Positions 30,214 through 39,552 of a stretch of 64,000 bases of DNA are shown here, piece after piece. A program made the position numbers and the translations under genes. This DNA is from Trichomonas vaginalis G3 (Eukaryota; Parabasalia; Trichomonadida; Trichomonadidae), in NCBI RefSeq assembly GCF_026262505.1, contig NC_067205.1, forward strand, positions 1,922,001-1,986,000. The letters are read 5' to 3'. The notes below the pieces were generated by a model. It saw only the letters and a program-made list of their open reading frames with translations, was not told the DNA's origin and did not search any database. Every line of letters begins with the position of its first letter. Within the stretch, counting starts at the first letter, position 1.

Positions 30214-30740
30214 TGAGTGATTTACTCTTTCGGTTTATGGATATCCACAGTAGGATTGAGTTACATGGCAAAAATATGTAGGAAAAAATACACCATAGAT
30301 ACTAAAGACTCTACAATAAATTAATAAATAAACGTTGAAAGTATAGTATTTAATGGATAAATCTGAAATTATGAATATTGAAACGGCTACAATAGCACTA
30401 ACACCAGATACTGTAAACAATGATTTAGAGAGTGATAAAAAACTTGAAATTTTCATTACAAACTTCAAGATTAAAAAAATAGCAACGACACTTTTTACGG
30501 GCTTATATAAAGGTCCGAATAGTATCAATCAACTATTAATATATATATATATTCACTTTTTAATCGTCGTCTCTCCTCTCAAAAAGTGACTAAAACATTT
30601 TGAAAATATGAAATTGTTCAAATTTTCAGAACTTTCATAGAATATTAGAAAAGTGGATGTGATCAAATAAATTATTTGCATTTTGGATGAAGTCCGTCTA
30701 AATGATTATATTAAAAAAAAAAAAAAAAAAAAAAATGGTA
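30214..30740. other. Region between host relic and element B1
   Basis: AT-rich. It contains a run of 23 A residues at 30,713-30,735. Decayed coding sequence of the neighbouring gene may lie near 30,240-30,500 on the minus strand, with hydrophobic translations. The border with element B1 cannot be fixed. Confidence 0.4.
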
Positions 30741-30752
30741 GTGGGGCTTCCA

Positions 30753-30765
30753 GGCACTTCGTGCC
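30753..30765. repeat. Hairpin near the left end of B1
   Basis: GGCACTTCGTGCC forms a 5-bp stem, within GGCTTCCAGGCACTTCGTGC. It lies 17 bp after the A23 tract and may mark the element edge. Confidence 0.5.
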
Positions 30766-30894
30766 TTCTAGCCCTGAAGATGTTTAGTATAAATGAAGTT
30801 CTTATATACGGGTCTTCCAGGAGCTTTTCACAAATTATATATGTTTTCATGTTTTGTCAAGACTTCTTCGTAAAATCAGACAAAAATAATGTTT

Positions 30895-30942
30895 AGGGTA
30901 GAAGGTTAGATATAACCTCTTTTCTAACCTCTTTTCTACCCT
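30895..30942. repeat. Palindromic spacer at the left end of B1
   Basis: GGGTAGAAGGTTAGATATAA, then CCTCTTTTCTAACCTCTTTT and CTACCC. Same family as the KilA-N island spacers, here upstream of the methyltransferase. Confidence 0.8.
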
Positions 30943-31024
30943 CTTGAATTTTCAAGACTTCTTCGTACATGTTTTGTCACTTTTCTGTCACTTTTCAGGA
31001 AAAAACATTTTTATTGTATATAAA

Positions 31025-31843
31025 ATGAATTTTACAAAACCACCGTTACCCTTCTTTGGAAATAAGAGTAGATGTAAAGATATTCTATTGAGAGAACTTA
31101 AGAAACTACCGAATGGTCTAACATTTGTAGACTTGTTCGGTGGAAGTTTCTATATATCTCATTTGTGCCATACAATATTTCCTGACTCAAAGATTATATG
31201 CAATGACTTCGACAACTATATGAACCGTCTCAAACATATACCAGACACAAACAAAATATTGAAAGAGTTAAAAGAAAAGATACCTATAGGTAAGATGGAA
31301 CGTATACCATTAGATAACAAAAATACTGTCAGAGAGGTTTTGAAAAAGGCAGAATATATAGACTGGGATAGTATATCTGCTAGACTATTATATAGTGGTG
31401 CTATAAGAGTTCATGACATTGAAACACTTATGTCAAAAGTTTTATATCTTAACTATACAAATGTTTTCAAAGAGGACATAGAAAAATATATTGAGGGTAT
31501 AGAGTTTGTGAGATGTCATTGGACAGAGTTGTATGAAAAATATAAAGACAAGGAAAATGTTTTCTTTATAGTGGACCCGCCGTTCTTTAACACATGGGAT
31601 TTTCAATACCAAGTAGACTGGACTTTGAGAGACTCTTTAGAAACTTTAGACGTTTTACATAACCATCCATGCTTTTACTTTACATCCGATAAAAGTGGTT
31701 TGGAAACCGTTATGAGATGGTTAGAGGACATACATGACTATGAGTTTATATATGACAAGATAGAATATGAGAGAGGTCCTATAAACTGGAGAAAGTGTCA
31801 TAACAAAGAAATTTTACTAGTAAGTAAATGTGGTTTGAAATAG
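31025..31843 (+). CDS. D12-class DNA N6-adenine methyltransferase (272 aa)
   Basis: It would transfer a methyl group from S-adenosylmethionine to adenine N6. The N-terminal PPLPFFGNKSRCKD matches the Dam-family start (P-x-x-x-W/F-x-G-x-K). VDLFGGSFYIS is the AdoMet-binding motif and FIVDPPFFNTWDF the catalytic DPPF motif near residue 185. The start at 31025 follows TTTTTATTGTATATAAA. It looks whole. A closely similar copy lies at 63,166-63,986. A possible role is marking element DNA or altering host chromatin, which is inference. Confidence 0.85.
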   Translation: MNFTKPPLPFFGNKSRCKDILLRELKKLPNGLTFVDLFGGSFYISHLCHTIFPDSKIICNDFDNYMNRLKHIPDTNKILKELKEKIPIGKMERIPLDNKNTVREVLKKAEYIDWDSISARLLYSGAIRVHDIETLMSKVLYLNYTNVFKEDIEKYIEGIEFVRCHWTELYEKYKDKENVFFIVDPPFFNTWDFQYQVDWTLRDSLETLDVLHNHPCFYFTSDKSGLETVMRWLEDIHDYEFIYDKIEYERGPINWRKCHNKEILLVSKCGLK

Positions 31844-31959
31844 GACTACTTGTTTTAGGTTTTTTCCATTGTGTCATTTATTTATTTGACGTGGCAGAAA
31901 GATATAGAGAATATGAAGATGAACCAATGCCTGCAAATGTTCAGTATATGTACTCGTAA
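31828..31959 (+). CDS. Small single-pass membrane protein (43 aa)
   Basis: Starts at ATG 31828, inside the end of the methyltransferase gene (16-bp overlap, other frame). MWFEIGLLVLGFFHCVIYLF is a membrane segment, followed by an acidic tail ending VQYMYS. The arm copy at 63,051-63,182 keeps the frame with only conservative changes, which supports a real gene. Confidence 0.7.
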   Translation: MWFEIGLLVLGFFHCVIYLFDVAERYREYEDEPMPANVQYMYS

Positions 31960-31982
31960 GAGATATTTTTATCTAATATTAA

Positions 31983-32345
31983 ATGGACGCACAGAACTTA
32001 GCGAATGCACAGCAACCTGGACAACCAAACCCAGAGAATATTCCAAATGAAGTTAGAATACAAACTGCAATGGCAAACTATGGTCAAGTGCCAACAGATG
32101 TACAAATGCAAACTGCCATGTCAAATGACGCTGCGTTAGGTTTGCCACCATGGTATGCAAATATGAGATGGAAAGAGTTTTATACAAACCCTGAAGTGGG
32201 ATATAAACAACTTTATGCAGATGACGCGAACACAGGAGTTGACCCAGAATATGTTTTCTACCAGAGGAGAAACAGAATGTATGAGCTCCAGTTAAAGAAT
32301 GCTATGGAACTCAACAGGAAACGTAAGAGACTAGGCGGACATTAG
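31983..32345 (+). CDS. Conserved small structural-type protein (120 aa)
   Basis: Starts after TTTTTATCTAATATTAA. Contains two near-repeats (QTAMANYGQVPTDVQ and QTAMSNDAALG), a PPWYANMRWKEFY core and a basic C terminus (ELNRKRKRLGGH). The arm copy at 62,665-63,027 encodes the identical protein. The basic end may bind DNA. Function not known. Confidence 0.65.
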   Translation: MDAQNLANAQQPGQPNPENIPNEVRIQTAMANYGQVPTDVQMQTAMSNDAALGLPPWYANMRWKEFYTNPEVGYKQLYADDANTGVDPEYVFYQRRNRMYELQLKNAMELNRKRKRLGGH

Positions 32346-32363
32346 ATTTTTACATATAGTAAA

Positions 32364-32594
32364 ATGGGTTTCTTTGGAAGAATAGGAAACTTCTTTCGAA
32401 ATGTTGGAAGAGGTATATGGAATGGAATAAAATCTGTCGGAAGAGGAATTTGGAACGGAGTCAAAAATATTGGTAAAAGAGTAGGTCAGTTTGTTGGTAT
32501 TATACCTAAAGACCCTGAACCAGAAGAACAAGCTCCTGTTATACAACAGCCTGAACCTGCACCACAGTCTAGTTGGCAACCTCAACCGTATTAA
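32364..32594 (+). CDS. Amphipathic Gly/Trp-rich protein (76 aa, pVI-like candidate)
   Basis: MGFFGRIGNFFRNVGRGIWN starts a repeated amphipathic pattern (GRGIWNGIKSVGRGIWNGVK), then a Pro/Glu/Gln-rich tail. Such helices suit a membrane-lytic minor capsid protein, as in adenovirus pVI. This is inference from composition. Copy: 62,404-62,646. Confidence 0.6.
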   Translation: MGFFGRIGNFFRNVGRGIWNGIKSVGRGIWNGVKNIGKRVGQFVGIIPKDPEPEEQAPVIQQPEPAPQSSWQPQPY

Positions 32595-32598
32595 AAAA

Positions 32599-33447
32599 TT
32601 ATATTTTTACCGTTCGATAGTAGTTGTATATGAAACTAAGTTCTAAGTAAAACGCATGGTATAATGGAATTATTCTTTTTCTTCCATCTGTAGTAAACCA
32701 TACTTGAAAGTCTGAAATACTTCCACTCGGCGGTTCATATAACTTTGTAGGTTTTTCGTAAAAGTCATTTGCCAAGCATAAGAAAGAGTTTTGGGCGCCA
32801 GAAAATGAAGCATGAACAATAATAGCAGCTGGGTCGAAAACATCTTTAAATAAATATGGTTCATCTCTTGCATATCGACTGTAAATATTTGCTAAAGGAA
32901 GTTCGACTTTCTGATTTAACATTCTTTGCAAATAATACCATGACATTGCAGTGAATTCTGTATATATTTGTTCGTCTTTCTTTGGATTGTCTTCGTAGAT
33001 TTGAAATGACACTTGTGAATTTTGTTTGTCATATACAATTCTCACATAAAGTGTGCTCTCGGTATTTGCATATTCATCAGCATATTTTGCATAACATGAA
33101 TTTATTTTATCTTCTATATTTTTTAACGCAGTCTGTAGAGAAGATGAAAGGTCAACTTGTATTAGCTCAATTTCTTCCCACATTTTTCGTTTCCCTTCAG
33201 ATATATAATCTATATGAAACCTTACAATAAATGGGAAACTTTTATCTTCTACAGACACAAATTTTATTCTACGAAAGCCAATAGCTTTTGTGACAGATGG
33301 GTCTCTTAGCCATCTCAATGGGTAGTCAAAACGATAGCCTTCATGCTTTACGGTCTCTGTCTCAAACTTTTGACCGACATTCGTAAAAAGTTCATCTAAT
33401 GGTTTAGTTGTAGCAACTCTTGAATTTTCTTTTTCTATTGAAAGCAT
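32599..33447 (-). CDS. Mosaic conserved-variable-conserved protein (282 aa)
   Basis: N-terminal 70 residues (ending AIGFRR) and C-terminal 80 residues (from FDPAAIIVHASFSG) are nearly identical to the arm copy at 61,553-62,399. The middle 140 residues are very different. A third, more distant copy lies at 56,184-57,081. The fold is probably beta-rich. The divergent start lies 18 bp from the fibre-like gene, so both may work together on a particle surface. No named family recognised. Confidence 0.65.
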   Translation of the reverse strand: MLSIEKENSRVATTKPLDELFTNVGQKFETETVKHEGYRFDYPLRWLRDPSVTKAIGFRRIKFVSVEDKSFPFIVRFHIDYISEGKRKMWEEIELIQVDLSSSLQTALKNIEDKINSCYAKYADEYANTESTLYVRIVYDKQNSQVSFQIYEDNPKKDEQIYTEFTAMSWYYLQRMLNQKVELPLANIYSRYARDEPYLFKDVFDPAAIIVHASFSGAQNSFLCLANDFYEKPTKLYEPPSGSISDFQVWFTTDGRKRIIPLYHAFYLELSFIYNYYRTVKI

Positions 33448-33465
33448 ATTTTATCTATAATAAAA
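33448..33465. promoter_or_regulatory. Divergent mini-promoter
   Basis: 18 bp between two start codons: ATTTTATCTATAATAAAA, a near-dyad TTTTAT...ATAAAA. Confidence 0.55.
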
Positions 33466-34806
33466 ATGTCAAATGAAACAGCGTCTATGAGAGAAATACA
33501 ACACAACCGACAACTCATTATGCAAGCTCTAAATAAGAACACAACAAACTTTTCAAACTATTCTAAGATATCTGAGTCATTGAAAGAAGGAAACTTAAAA
33601 CTGACGATAAACCCATTGACAGATGAGTTTCTGTTTCAAGACAGTAAGAACCATACTGTCTGTGTAAATCCAACAAAAAGAACTTTAAACGAGAAACCTA
33701 TAGATGAACTTCTTTTGAAGGCAGATATTGACAACAAAGCTGACAAAGAGTATGTTGACGATGAGTTAGCACGTGTGGCTAGTGCGTTAGTGAAGAAGGC
33801 AGATAAGGAATATGTGAATGAAAAAGATGAAAAAATTATAGAAAGGGTTGAATGGTACCATGAACGGACAACAAAGATTTTAAAAGGTAAAGCCGATACA
33901 GGGTGGGTTTCAGGATGTTTAGACCTTAAAGCGGATAAGAACCATACACATACCATTGCAAATATTACAAACTTACAAGAAACCTTAAACAGGAAAAGTG
34001 ACGTTGGACATACACATACCATTGCAAATATTACAAACTTACAAGAAACCTTAAACAGGAAAAGTGACGTTGGACATACACACGATTTCTTCGCAACTGT
34101 TGGTATAGAAAATATTGAAGGAACGGTTGAAGAAACTGGTGGGGATGTATTAAATTGGAAACCTCCTAACTTTCCACAAGGTTTAACATCGGATGAAGAC
34201 ATAACAACGATGAGATACATTAGATGTAGAGATGTTTATGTCATGGAGGATGAAAATAAAGTTAAATTCACTGCTCAAGATTTATATGACAAGAAAGCAG
34301 ACAAAACATATGTTAACGATGAGTTAGATAAAAAAGCTGACAAAACAGAGCTTCAAACGTTAAAGACAGAAATACTTCAAACAGTATATCCTATAGGCTC
34401 TATTTATACGTCAATGAACTCTACCAGACCAGAAACAGTTCTGGGTTTTGGAACTTGGACTCAAATAGTCGACAGGTTTTTGTATTGTGCAAACTCTTCA
34501 AAGGAAACAGGTGGAAGTAAAACGATTTCAGGTGAAAATTTACCTGCACACAGTCACTACGTAGATTTAAGTACATCTCAAGCAGGTTGGCATAAGCATA
34601 AATTTTGGGATTGGCACGCCTTGAAAAAAGGTAAAGGATATGATGTTAAAGACGACGTTCAGTTTGCTATAAATTGTTACTGGAGTGACACTCAGGGAGA
34701 TGGAAACCATACACATCGCGTTACAGGATATACACAAACAACGGGACAAAGTAAAGACTACATGCCACCTTACATGACAGTTTACGCATGGTATAGAATT
34801 GCTTAG
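33466..34806 (+). CDS. Tail-fibre/receptor-binding-like protein (446 aa)
   Basis: N terminus MSNETASMREIQHNRQLIMQ, then a stalk of KADKEYV-type repeats. Two 66-bp tandem repeats encode HTIANITNLQETLNRKSDVG (33,949-34,080). The tip has YPIGSIYTSMNSTRPETVLG, FGTWTQI, His-rich loops and a YMPPYMTVYAWYRIA end, as in phage collar/gp10-type tips. The reverse copy at 60,123 shares the tip but differs in the stalk. Likely attachment protein of the virus-like particle (inferred). It looks whole. Confidence 0.75.
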   Translation: MSNETASMREIQHNRQLIMQALNKNTTNFSNYSKISESLKEGNLKLTINPLTDEFLFQDSKNHTVCVNPTKRTLNEKPIDELLLKADIDNKADKEYVDDELARVASALVKKADKEYVNEKDEKIIERVEWYHERTTKILKGKADTGWVSGCLDLKADKNHTHTIANITNLQETLNRKSDVGHTHTIANITNLQETLNRKSDVGHTHDFFATVGIENIEGTVEETGGDVLNWKPPNFPQGLTSDEDITTMRYIRCRDVYVMEDENKVKFTAQDLYDKKADKTYVNDELDKKADKTELQTLKTEILQTVYPIGSIYTSMNSTRPETVLGFGTWTQIVDRFLYCANSSKETGGSKTISGENLPAHSHYVDLSTSQAGWHKHKFWDWHALKKGKGYDVKDDVQFAINCYWSDTQGDGNHTHRVTGYTQTTGQSKDYMPPYMTVYAWYRIA

Positions 34807-35762
34807 TCGTCATTTTCAACTTCTTTAGCATATTCGTCTGGAGTTGTCTTATATTTGTTAGGAACTGTCTTTGAAAGTATACCACCTTGAACTTTGACAA
34901 GTTTGAAACGAGGTCTGACAATAGTAGTTTTATCTTCTGCTTGCAGTCTGTACATTTTGCCATGTTTGCCTAAAACTTCATAATATTCTCTTGTATACTT
35001 TCTTCTATTTTTACGAACACGAATGCGAGTACCTGTCGAGTTCCCATTGTTGTCATAGTCAATAGTATTTTCATATGGGTCGCGTTTAGGTATTTCTATT
35101 TTTACTTTGTCACCTTTCTTAAGTTTGAAGCCTGGCATTCTTTCTTGTTTGTCTCTTTTGACTAAACTATTAAATATATAGTCTTTCTCTAAGTCGGGGT
35201 TGTTTTTCATTTCTTCGGGGGAGTGGTTTCCCAAACCTTTTTGTTTACGGCTATTGTAAATATTTAAAACTTGTCTCATCTTTGCCATGGAGAAGTGTCT
35301 ATATTTGTCGTCATATGACATTTCATCTACCTCACCACCTTGTGGTTGGTTTAAGTCTCTTAAGATTTTTATACAACTGTCAATGACACCAAGAGCAGAA
35401 TGGTTTTGGTCGACAATGAAATATTGGTTTACATTTTTTGAACGCAGATAGTTTTTAATATCATCTGATTTGAAAGAACTTTCACAGTCAGATGTCAGTT
35501 TTGTTGGATGGTATTTGTCAACGAATATTGTCAAAGCAGTTTTCACATCTAAAATATTTTTTGGACTGTAATGGTATGGCTTCACAGTATCTTGTGTTTT
35601 GACCGACAAATATTAGCCAGTATGGAGGTCCATCTTCTCTATACCTCGGAATGTTTTCCAAGATATCCATAAACCAAGCATTTGGTGTTGAACTAAAGAT
35701 TTTATCATGAGTGCTTTCTTTGTCGCTTTAGAAACATAGGGGTCCTTGTTTGGATTCGTCAT
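34803..35762 (-). pseudogene. rve-family integrase, family B, broken
   Basis: Core segments include TIFVDKYHPTKLTSDCESSF and a later acidic helix (HSALGVIDSCIKILRDL). The C-terminal domain (FKLKKGDKVKIEIPKRDPYE ... YYEVLGKHGKMYRL) is chromo/SH3-like. Its 3' end overlaps the fibre-gene stop by 4 bp. A longer-reading copy is at 59,167-60,126. Broken. Confidence 0.8.
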
Positions 35763-35779
35763 TTTTTACCCTATAAGAA
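35763..35779. promoter_or_regulatory. Divergent mini-promoter
   Basis: 17 bp (TTTTTACCCTATAAGAA) between the integrase start and the start of the next plus-strand gene. Confidence 0.5.
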
Positions 35780-36181
35780 ATGGGTTTATTTGGCGCATTA
35801 GCAGGAGTTGCATCCAGATTTTTACCCGCAGTGGGAACAATAGCCAGAGGTGTATTTGGAGTTGGAAGGAAGATTTTGAGTACATTAGGTATACTTAAAG
35901 AGAAAGCACAACCTATTATACAAACTGTACAGAAAGGTTGGGATGTAGCACGAGATGCAGTAAATCTTATTCCAAATCCTGAAACAAGAGGAAAAGTTCA
36001 AGGATGGATGGACAATGTAGGAAGACAAGCAGGAAACTACTATAACAAAGCAAATGACTACTATAACCAAGCAGGGCACTATATGGACCAAGGTGAAAGA
36101 TTCTTTAACAGAGGATATAACCATGCACAACAATGGGTAAACAACAACCAACCGCAACCACCTCAAACGTGGGGAATGTAA
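35780..36181 (+). CDS. Ala/Gly-rich amphipathic protein (133 aa)
   Basis: Starts MGLFGALAGVASRFLPAVGT with a hydrophobic/amphipathic N terminus, followed by a helical middle and repeats of YNKANDYYNQAGHY type. It may be a minor capsid or membrane-active protein. A copy with a damaged end lies at 58,740-59,155. Confidence 0.6.
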   Translation: MGLFGALAGVASRFLPAVGTIARGVFGVGRKILSTLGILKEKAQPIIQTVQKGWDVARDAVNLIPNPETRGKVQGWMDNVGRQAGNYYNKANDYYNQAGHYMDQGERFFNRGYNHAQQWVNNNQPQPPQTWGM

Positions 36182-36200
36182 ATTTTTTTACTGAGATGAA

Positions 36201-36356
36201 ATGAACAATACAGCTTTAAGACAAATGTGTTCAAGATGGATTTGTCGACTTCCAGCAGTTACACAACCACGTGTTTGTCAAGTCCTCCCTATACCTCAAG
36301 AAGTTTTAGACCGACTTAAAAAACCTAAACAACCAGTTGAAAACAAACCAAACTAA
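36201..36356 (+). CDS. Small Cys/Arg-containing protein (51 aa)
   Basis: MNNTALRQMCSRWICRLPAV is followed by QVLPIPQEVLDRLKKP. The leader TTTTTTACTGAGATGAA is repeated before the next gene. The arm copy (58,573-58,725) keeps an open frame. Function unknown. Confidence 0.6.
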   Translation: MNNTALRQMCSRWICRLPAVTQPRVCQVLPIPQEVLDRLKKPKQPVENKPN

Positions 36357-36375
36357 AATTTTTTACTGAGATGAA

Positions 36376-36960
36376 ATGACCGGAGAAGTTGAAACGGTAG
36401 ATTTGACACCACAAACAAAAAGTTCAGAACCATTGTCAAAACCTGTCAAAGAACTTACAGATGAAGAGAAAAATTCAATAATAGAAAGTGCCAGGTCTGG
36501 AAATACAAACCCTAACTACAAAGTCACTTTTCATAGAAATGGAACGGCTAGTATCTCAAAAAAGAAACAGACTCTCACAAATAAAATATTGAAGTCTGAA
36601 GGAGCTTTCGAGACAACAGATGGAAAAGTTTACTTCACTGACCAACAGTTCATTATAGAACATCTCATTGACTTAGAGTCGAAATATTCTAAACTTTACA
36701 ACAAACACAAAAAGTTGAAAGGAAAACAAAAACAAATGGCATATGATATTTATGAAGATGTTGACGACACAACCATACCTGCAAGTGAGGTAAAGTCAGA
36801 GGAACCGAAAAGTGACGAAAAACCAATAGAAGAAGGGAAGCCACAAACTGAAGATAAACCAAAACCAAAGTTTAGTTTCCAAACTAAACCAAGTCAACCT
36901 TCATTAGCTGGTATGGGTTGGCGTCAAAGACTTATGGCAGCAGGCGGTTATGTAAAGTAA
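36376..36960 (+). CDS. Charged hypothetical protein (194 aa)
   Basis: Same leader as the preceding gene. Acidic/basic low-complexity regions flank a helical centre (EHLIDLESKYSKLYNKHKKL). The C terminus is SLAGMGWRQRLMAAGGYVK. The arm copy at 57,969-58,556 is broken. Possibly a scaffold or core protein; unproven. Confidence 0.55.
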   Translation: MTGEVETVDLTPQTKSSEPLSKPVKELTDEEKNSIIESARSGNTNPNYKVTFHRNGTASISKKKQTLTNKILKSEGAFETTDGKVYFTDQQFIIEHLIDLESKYSKLYNKHKKLKGKQKQMAYDIYEDVDDTTIPASEVKSEEPKSDEKPIEEGKPQTEDKPKPKFSFQTKPSQPSLAGMGWRQRLMAAGGYVK

Positions 36961-36990
36961 AGAAAAAACATTTTTTTTATTTTTATAAAA

Positions 36991-39118
36991 ATGCCCCCGT
37001 ATAGAATGGATAGAAGGTCTGCTAGAATAAAAGCAGAGTTAGAAAAGATATGGTTGGAGAGTTTCAAAGAAGTTTAAATATAGGAAGGGAAGACCATAAA
37101 AGTCTATGACAAATTGTCTGGTCTTCGCTACGAAATGGACTTAGAAACAGCACGCGCAAATTATCCAAACAGACTAGAGAGGTTAGAAGAAGAACGTCTT
37201 ATGGACATGCCTTTCGATGTTAGTGAACCTCAAGTTGAAGGACACGACGGCTTTGCCAGGTTCTACTGGAAACATGACGAACAATTGCATCCTTTGAGGA
37301 GGAAAAAAGGAAAAGGTGAAGACGCACATGCTCCCATGGAAAGAACAAGATATGCATATGAGAAGTATCGTGAAGTTAGAAGTAAAATTACATCTGGTCA
37401 AACCTTTACAGTAAACTTTGACGATGGAAAGAACAAAGAAGGCTTCATGGGAGTACTTGCTGCAATTCAAGACGGAAATAAGAAAGGATACAATCTCAGA
37501 TTGACCATAACAGATTTGGATGGTCACATTTACTATGCACATGGCAATGTCACAACAGCTGCAATGCTTCTTGACGCTTTCAAGACTACAAAGAGAGAAC
37601 AAATGGTTGACTCCGACTCAGACATTTTGAATGCAATTGAAGGAATTGTAAGCGTGAAGTTCGAATGGTACCAACCTAACCCTCAAGCAGTCAGACAACA
37701 TGCTGGATACTTCCCGTTCATAATAAGTCTGACATTGACTTGACAAGGTATGGAATTTACAATTCAATTGAAACAATTGTCAATGAACCTTGTATTCTTA
37801 CATGTCTCAGGAACTCTGGTCTTGTTACAGAAGAGAAGATGAAGTATCTTGAGTCATGTGTGAAGACAAGGTACATTCTCAGAGGTCAATTGGCAAAAAT
37901 TGCACCGTTGGCAAATGTCAATATCCGAGTCAACATACCTACAGCTAAAGGTTCTTCACATGACGACTATGTTGTTGACAAAGACTTACCATGGTTGAAG
38001 ATTGCAATTGTCCACAACCACTTCATGTTGAACGAAAGTCTTATGTTCGGAAAAGGCAAGTGCAACATTGTCAGAGCTGTTAACATTCTTTTCGAGAAAG
38101 GTTTGTTGGAACCGATTCCAGATGACAAGCTGACAGAAACTTTTGTACCAAAAGACGAAACAAACTTTTCATTGTTAGCAAGACCAAAAGTTGTTCCAGA
38201 CAAAGTTATAGCACAAAAGAAGTACACTGTTCCAAAAGGAGTTGGATTGTTCGGATACCAACCTGAACCAGAAGAACTTCCAATGAGGTTGCAAGAACTT
38301 CAAGATGCTATAAACAAACTTCCATTGAGACATCCAATTGACGTCAAATTGTATTGGAGAGCATCTGAGTTAGGTCAGAAGGTTTTATATGAAACAGGTT
38401 GCTTCGACGATGTTTATGAGATAGCAGGCGAAGTTCTCAGAAGATAAGAGACTCACTTGAATTTCCACGAACTGGACCCATTGGTTGCGACAAGTTCGAC
38501 TCAGATGAAAAGATACTATGTCGACCTTAACGCTGCATACATGAGGTTCGTCCAATATATCCCGACTGGAATTCCAAACGAAGATGGTGAGTTCCCAGGA
38601 AGGAACTATACAGTTGGAAAAGTCATACAACAACTGTATGATATTAGGAAAGCTTCAAACCCCAAACTTGCAATGACACTCAAATTGCTTATGAATTCAA
38701 CATGGGATATTCCATTAAAAAAACCTCAAAGATGAAGAGTAAACACTATGAGAAGGTCGACAACTTTGTTGAAAGGTTCTCCCCTTTTGTTTGAAATACG
38801 AATTTACTCAAGGTCAAGGTGGCTTAGTAACCACAGTAAAACCTATTGTCGAACATTGTCTTATCCTCAGTTCGCAAGCAGTCCTTGACAACTACAATGA
38901 GTTCTTCTCCGAAGTCAAATCCAAAGTGAAGGTTTACTATGAGAACATTGACGCATCATGACGAACGAAGAAGGGTACAAACTCATTGAAATGGGCATGG
39001 TCGGTGAAAAGATGGGTCAATTCAAATTGGACAAAATTTTCACCGAAGTTCATGTCCTCTCCAAGCGTAAGTACTGGGGCATACTTGAAGACGGCACAGA
39101 AAATAAAACATTGCATGA
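36991..39118 (+). pseudogene. Protein-primed family B DNA polymerase, family B element, broken
   Basis: Basic N-terminal region, then exonuclease-like sequence (37,114-38,447), a palm motif A-like YYVDLNAAYM (38,510), a motif B-like KLLMNSTWD (38,685) and a motif C-like region near VYYENIDA (38,935). It is more divergent than the family A polymerase, and the assignment comes from these motifs in order. About four breaks. Homology with the right arm stops shortly after the N-terminal region. Confidence 0.65.
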
Positions 39119-39128
39119 ATAAAAATTT

Positions 39129-39236
39129 TTATTCGAATTTGAATCGGACAGGTCGAGTTACACCATTCTTGGTCTCAAACTCATATATAACCTGTTTGTT
39201 TGTATTTTCGTCGACTATGGCACGAGACACGAACAT
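39129..39236 (-). CDS. Very small hypothetical protein (35 aa)
   Basis: MFVSRAIVDENTNKQVIYEF continues to a basic end (PVRFKFE). Beta-strand-like. It overlaps opposing sequence and is uncertain. Confidence 0.3.
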   Translation of the reverse strand: MFVSRAIVDENTNKQVIYEFETKNGVTRPVRFKFE

Positions 39237-39533
39237 TGACCAAACGGACAAAAAGTGTCATTTCAGATGGTCCCGCCCAATCGCATTCGAGCACTTCGAA
39301 GAAGCCTTACGTTCCAAGGGAGAGGGTGTCTGGTGCAAGGCAGAGGTCATGAACTCTACGAGCAGTACATCCTCAATGCCTGGGAGGACAAATCGTCCTT
39401 GGATTGGCAATTCTACCAACTCCTCTGGGACGACCTCCTACGCAACTGGGATGACGAAAGAGTCCAATTCAGAGGTCGGGAGCTAATTGTCCAAATTACC
39501 CTTAATTTAACCCACTTAAAACTAAACACCTAA
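39218..39533 (+). pseudogene. Hypothetical protein, broken
   Basis: Starts MARDTNIDQTDKKCHFRW. A later part contains WQFYQLLWDDLLRNWDDE. No domain recognised. Confidence 0.35.
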
Positions 39534-39552
39534 ATTTACTCGGGGTTTCCCC

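Noticed and set aside
30235-30528. Hydrophobic minus-strand frame upstream of the GT61-like relic
   Set aside because: The hydrophobic residues reflect AT-rich sequence. No in-frame link to the glycosyltransferase and no recognisable signal anchor.
30702-30896. Plus-strand frame starting in a Lys run
   Set aside because: It begins in the 23-base A tract and has no conserved features.
33636-34220. 194-residue minus-strand frame
   Set aside because: Antisense shadow of the tail-fibre-like gene. Its internal repeat mirrors the 66-bp duplication.
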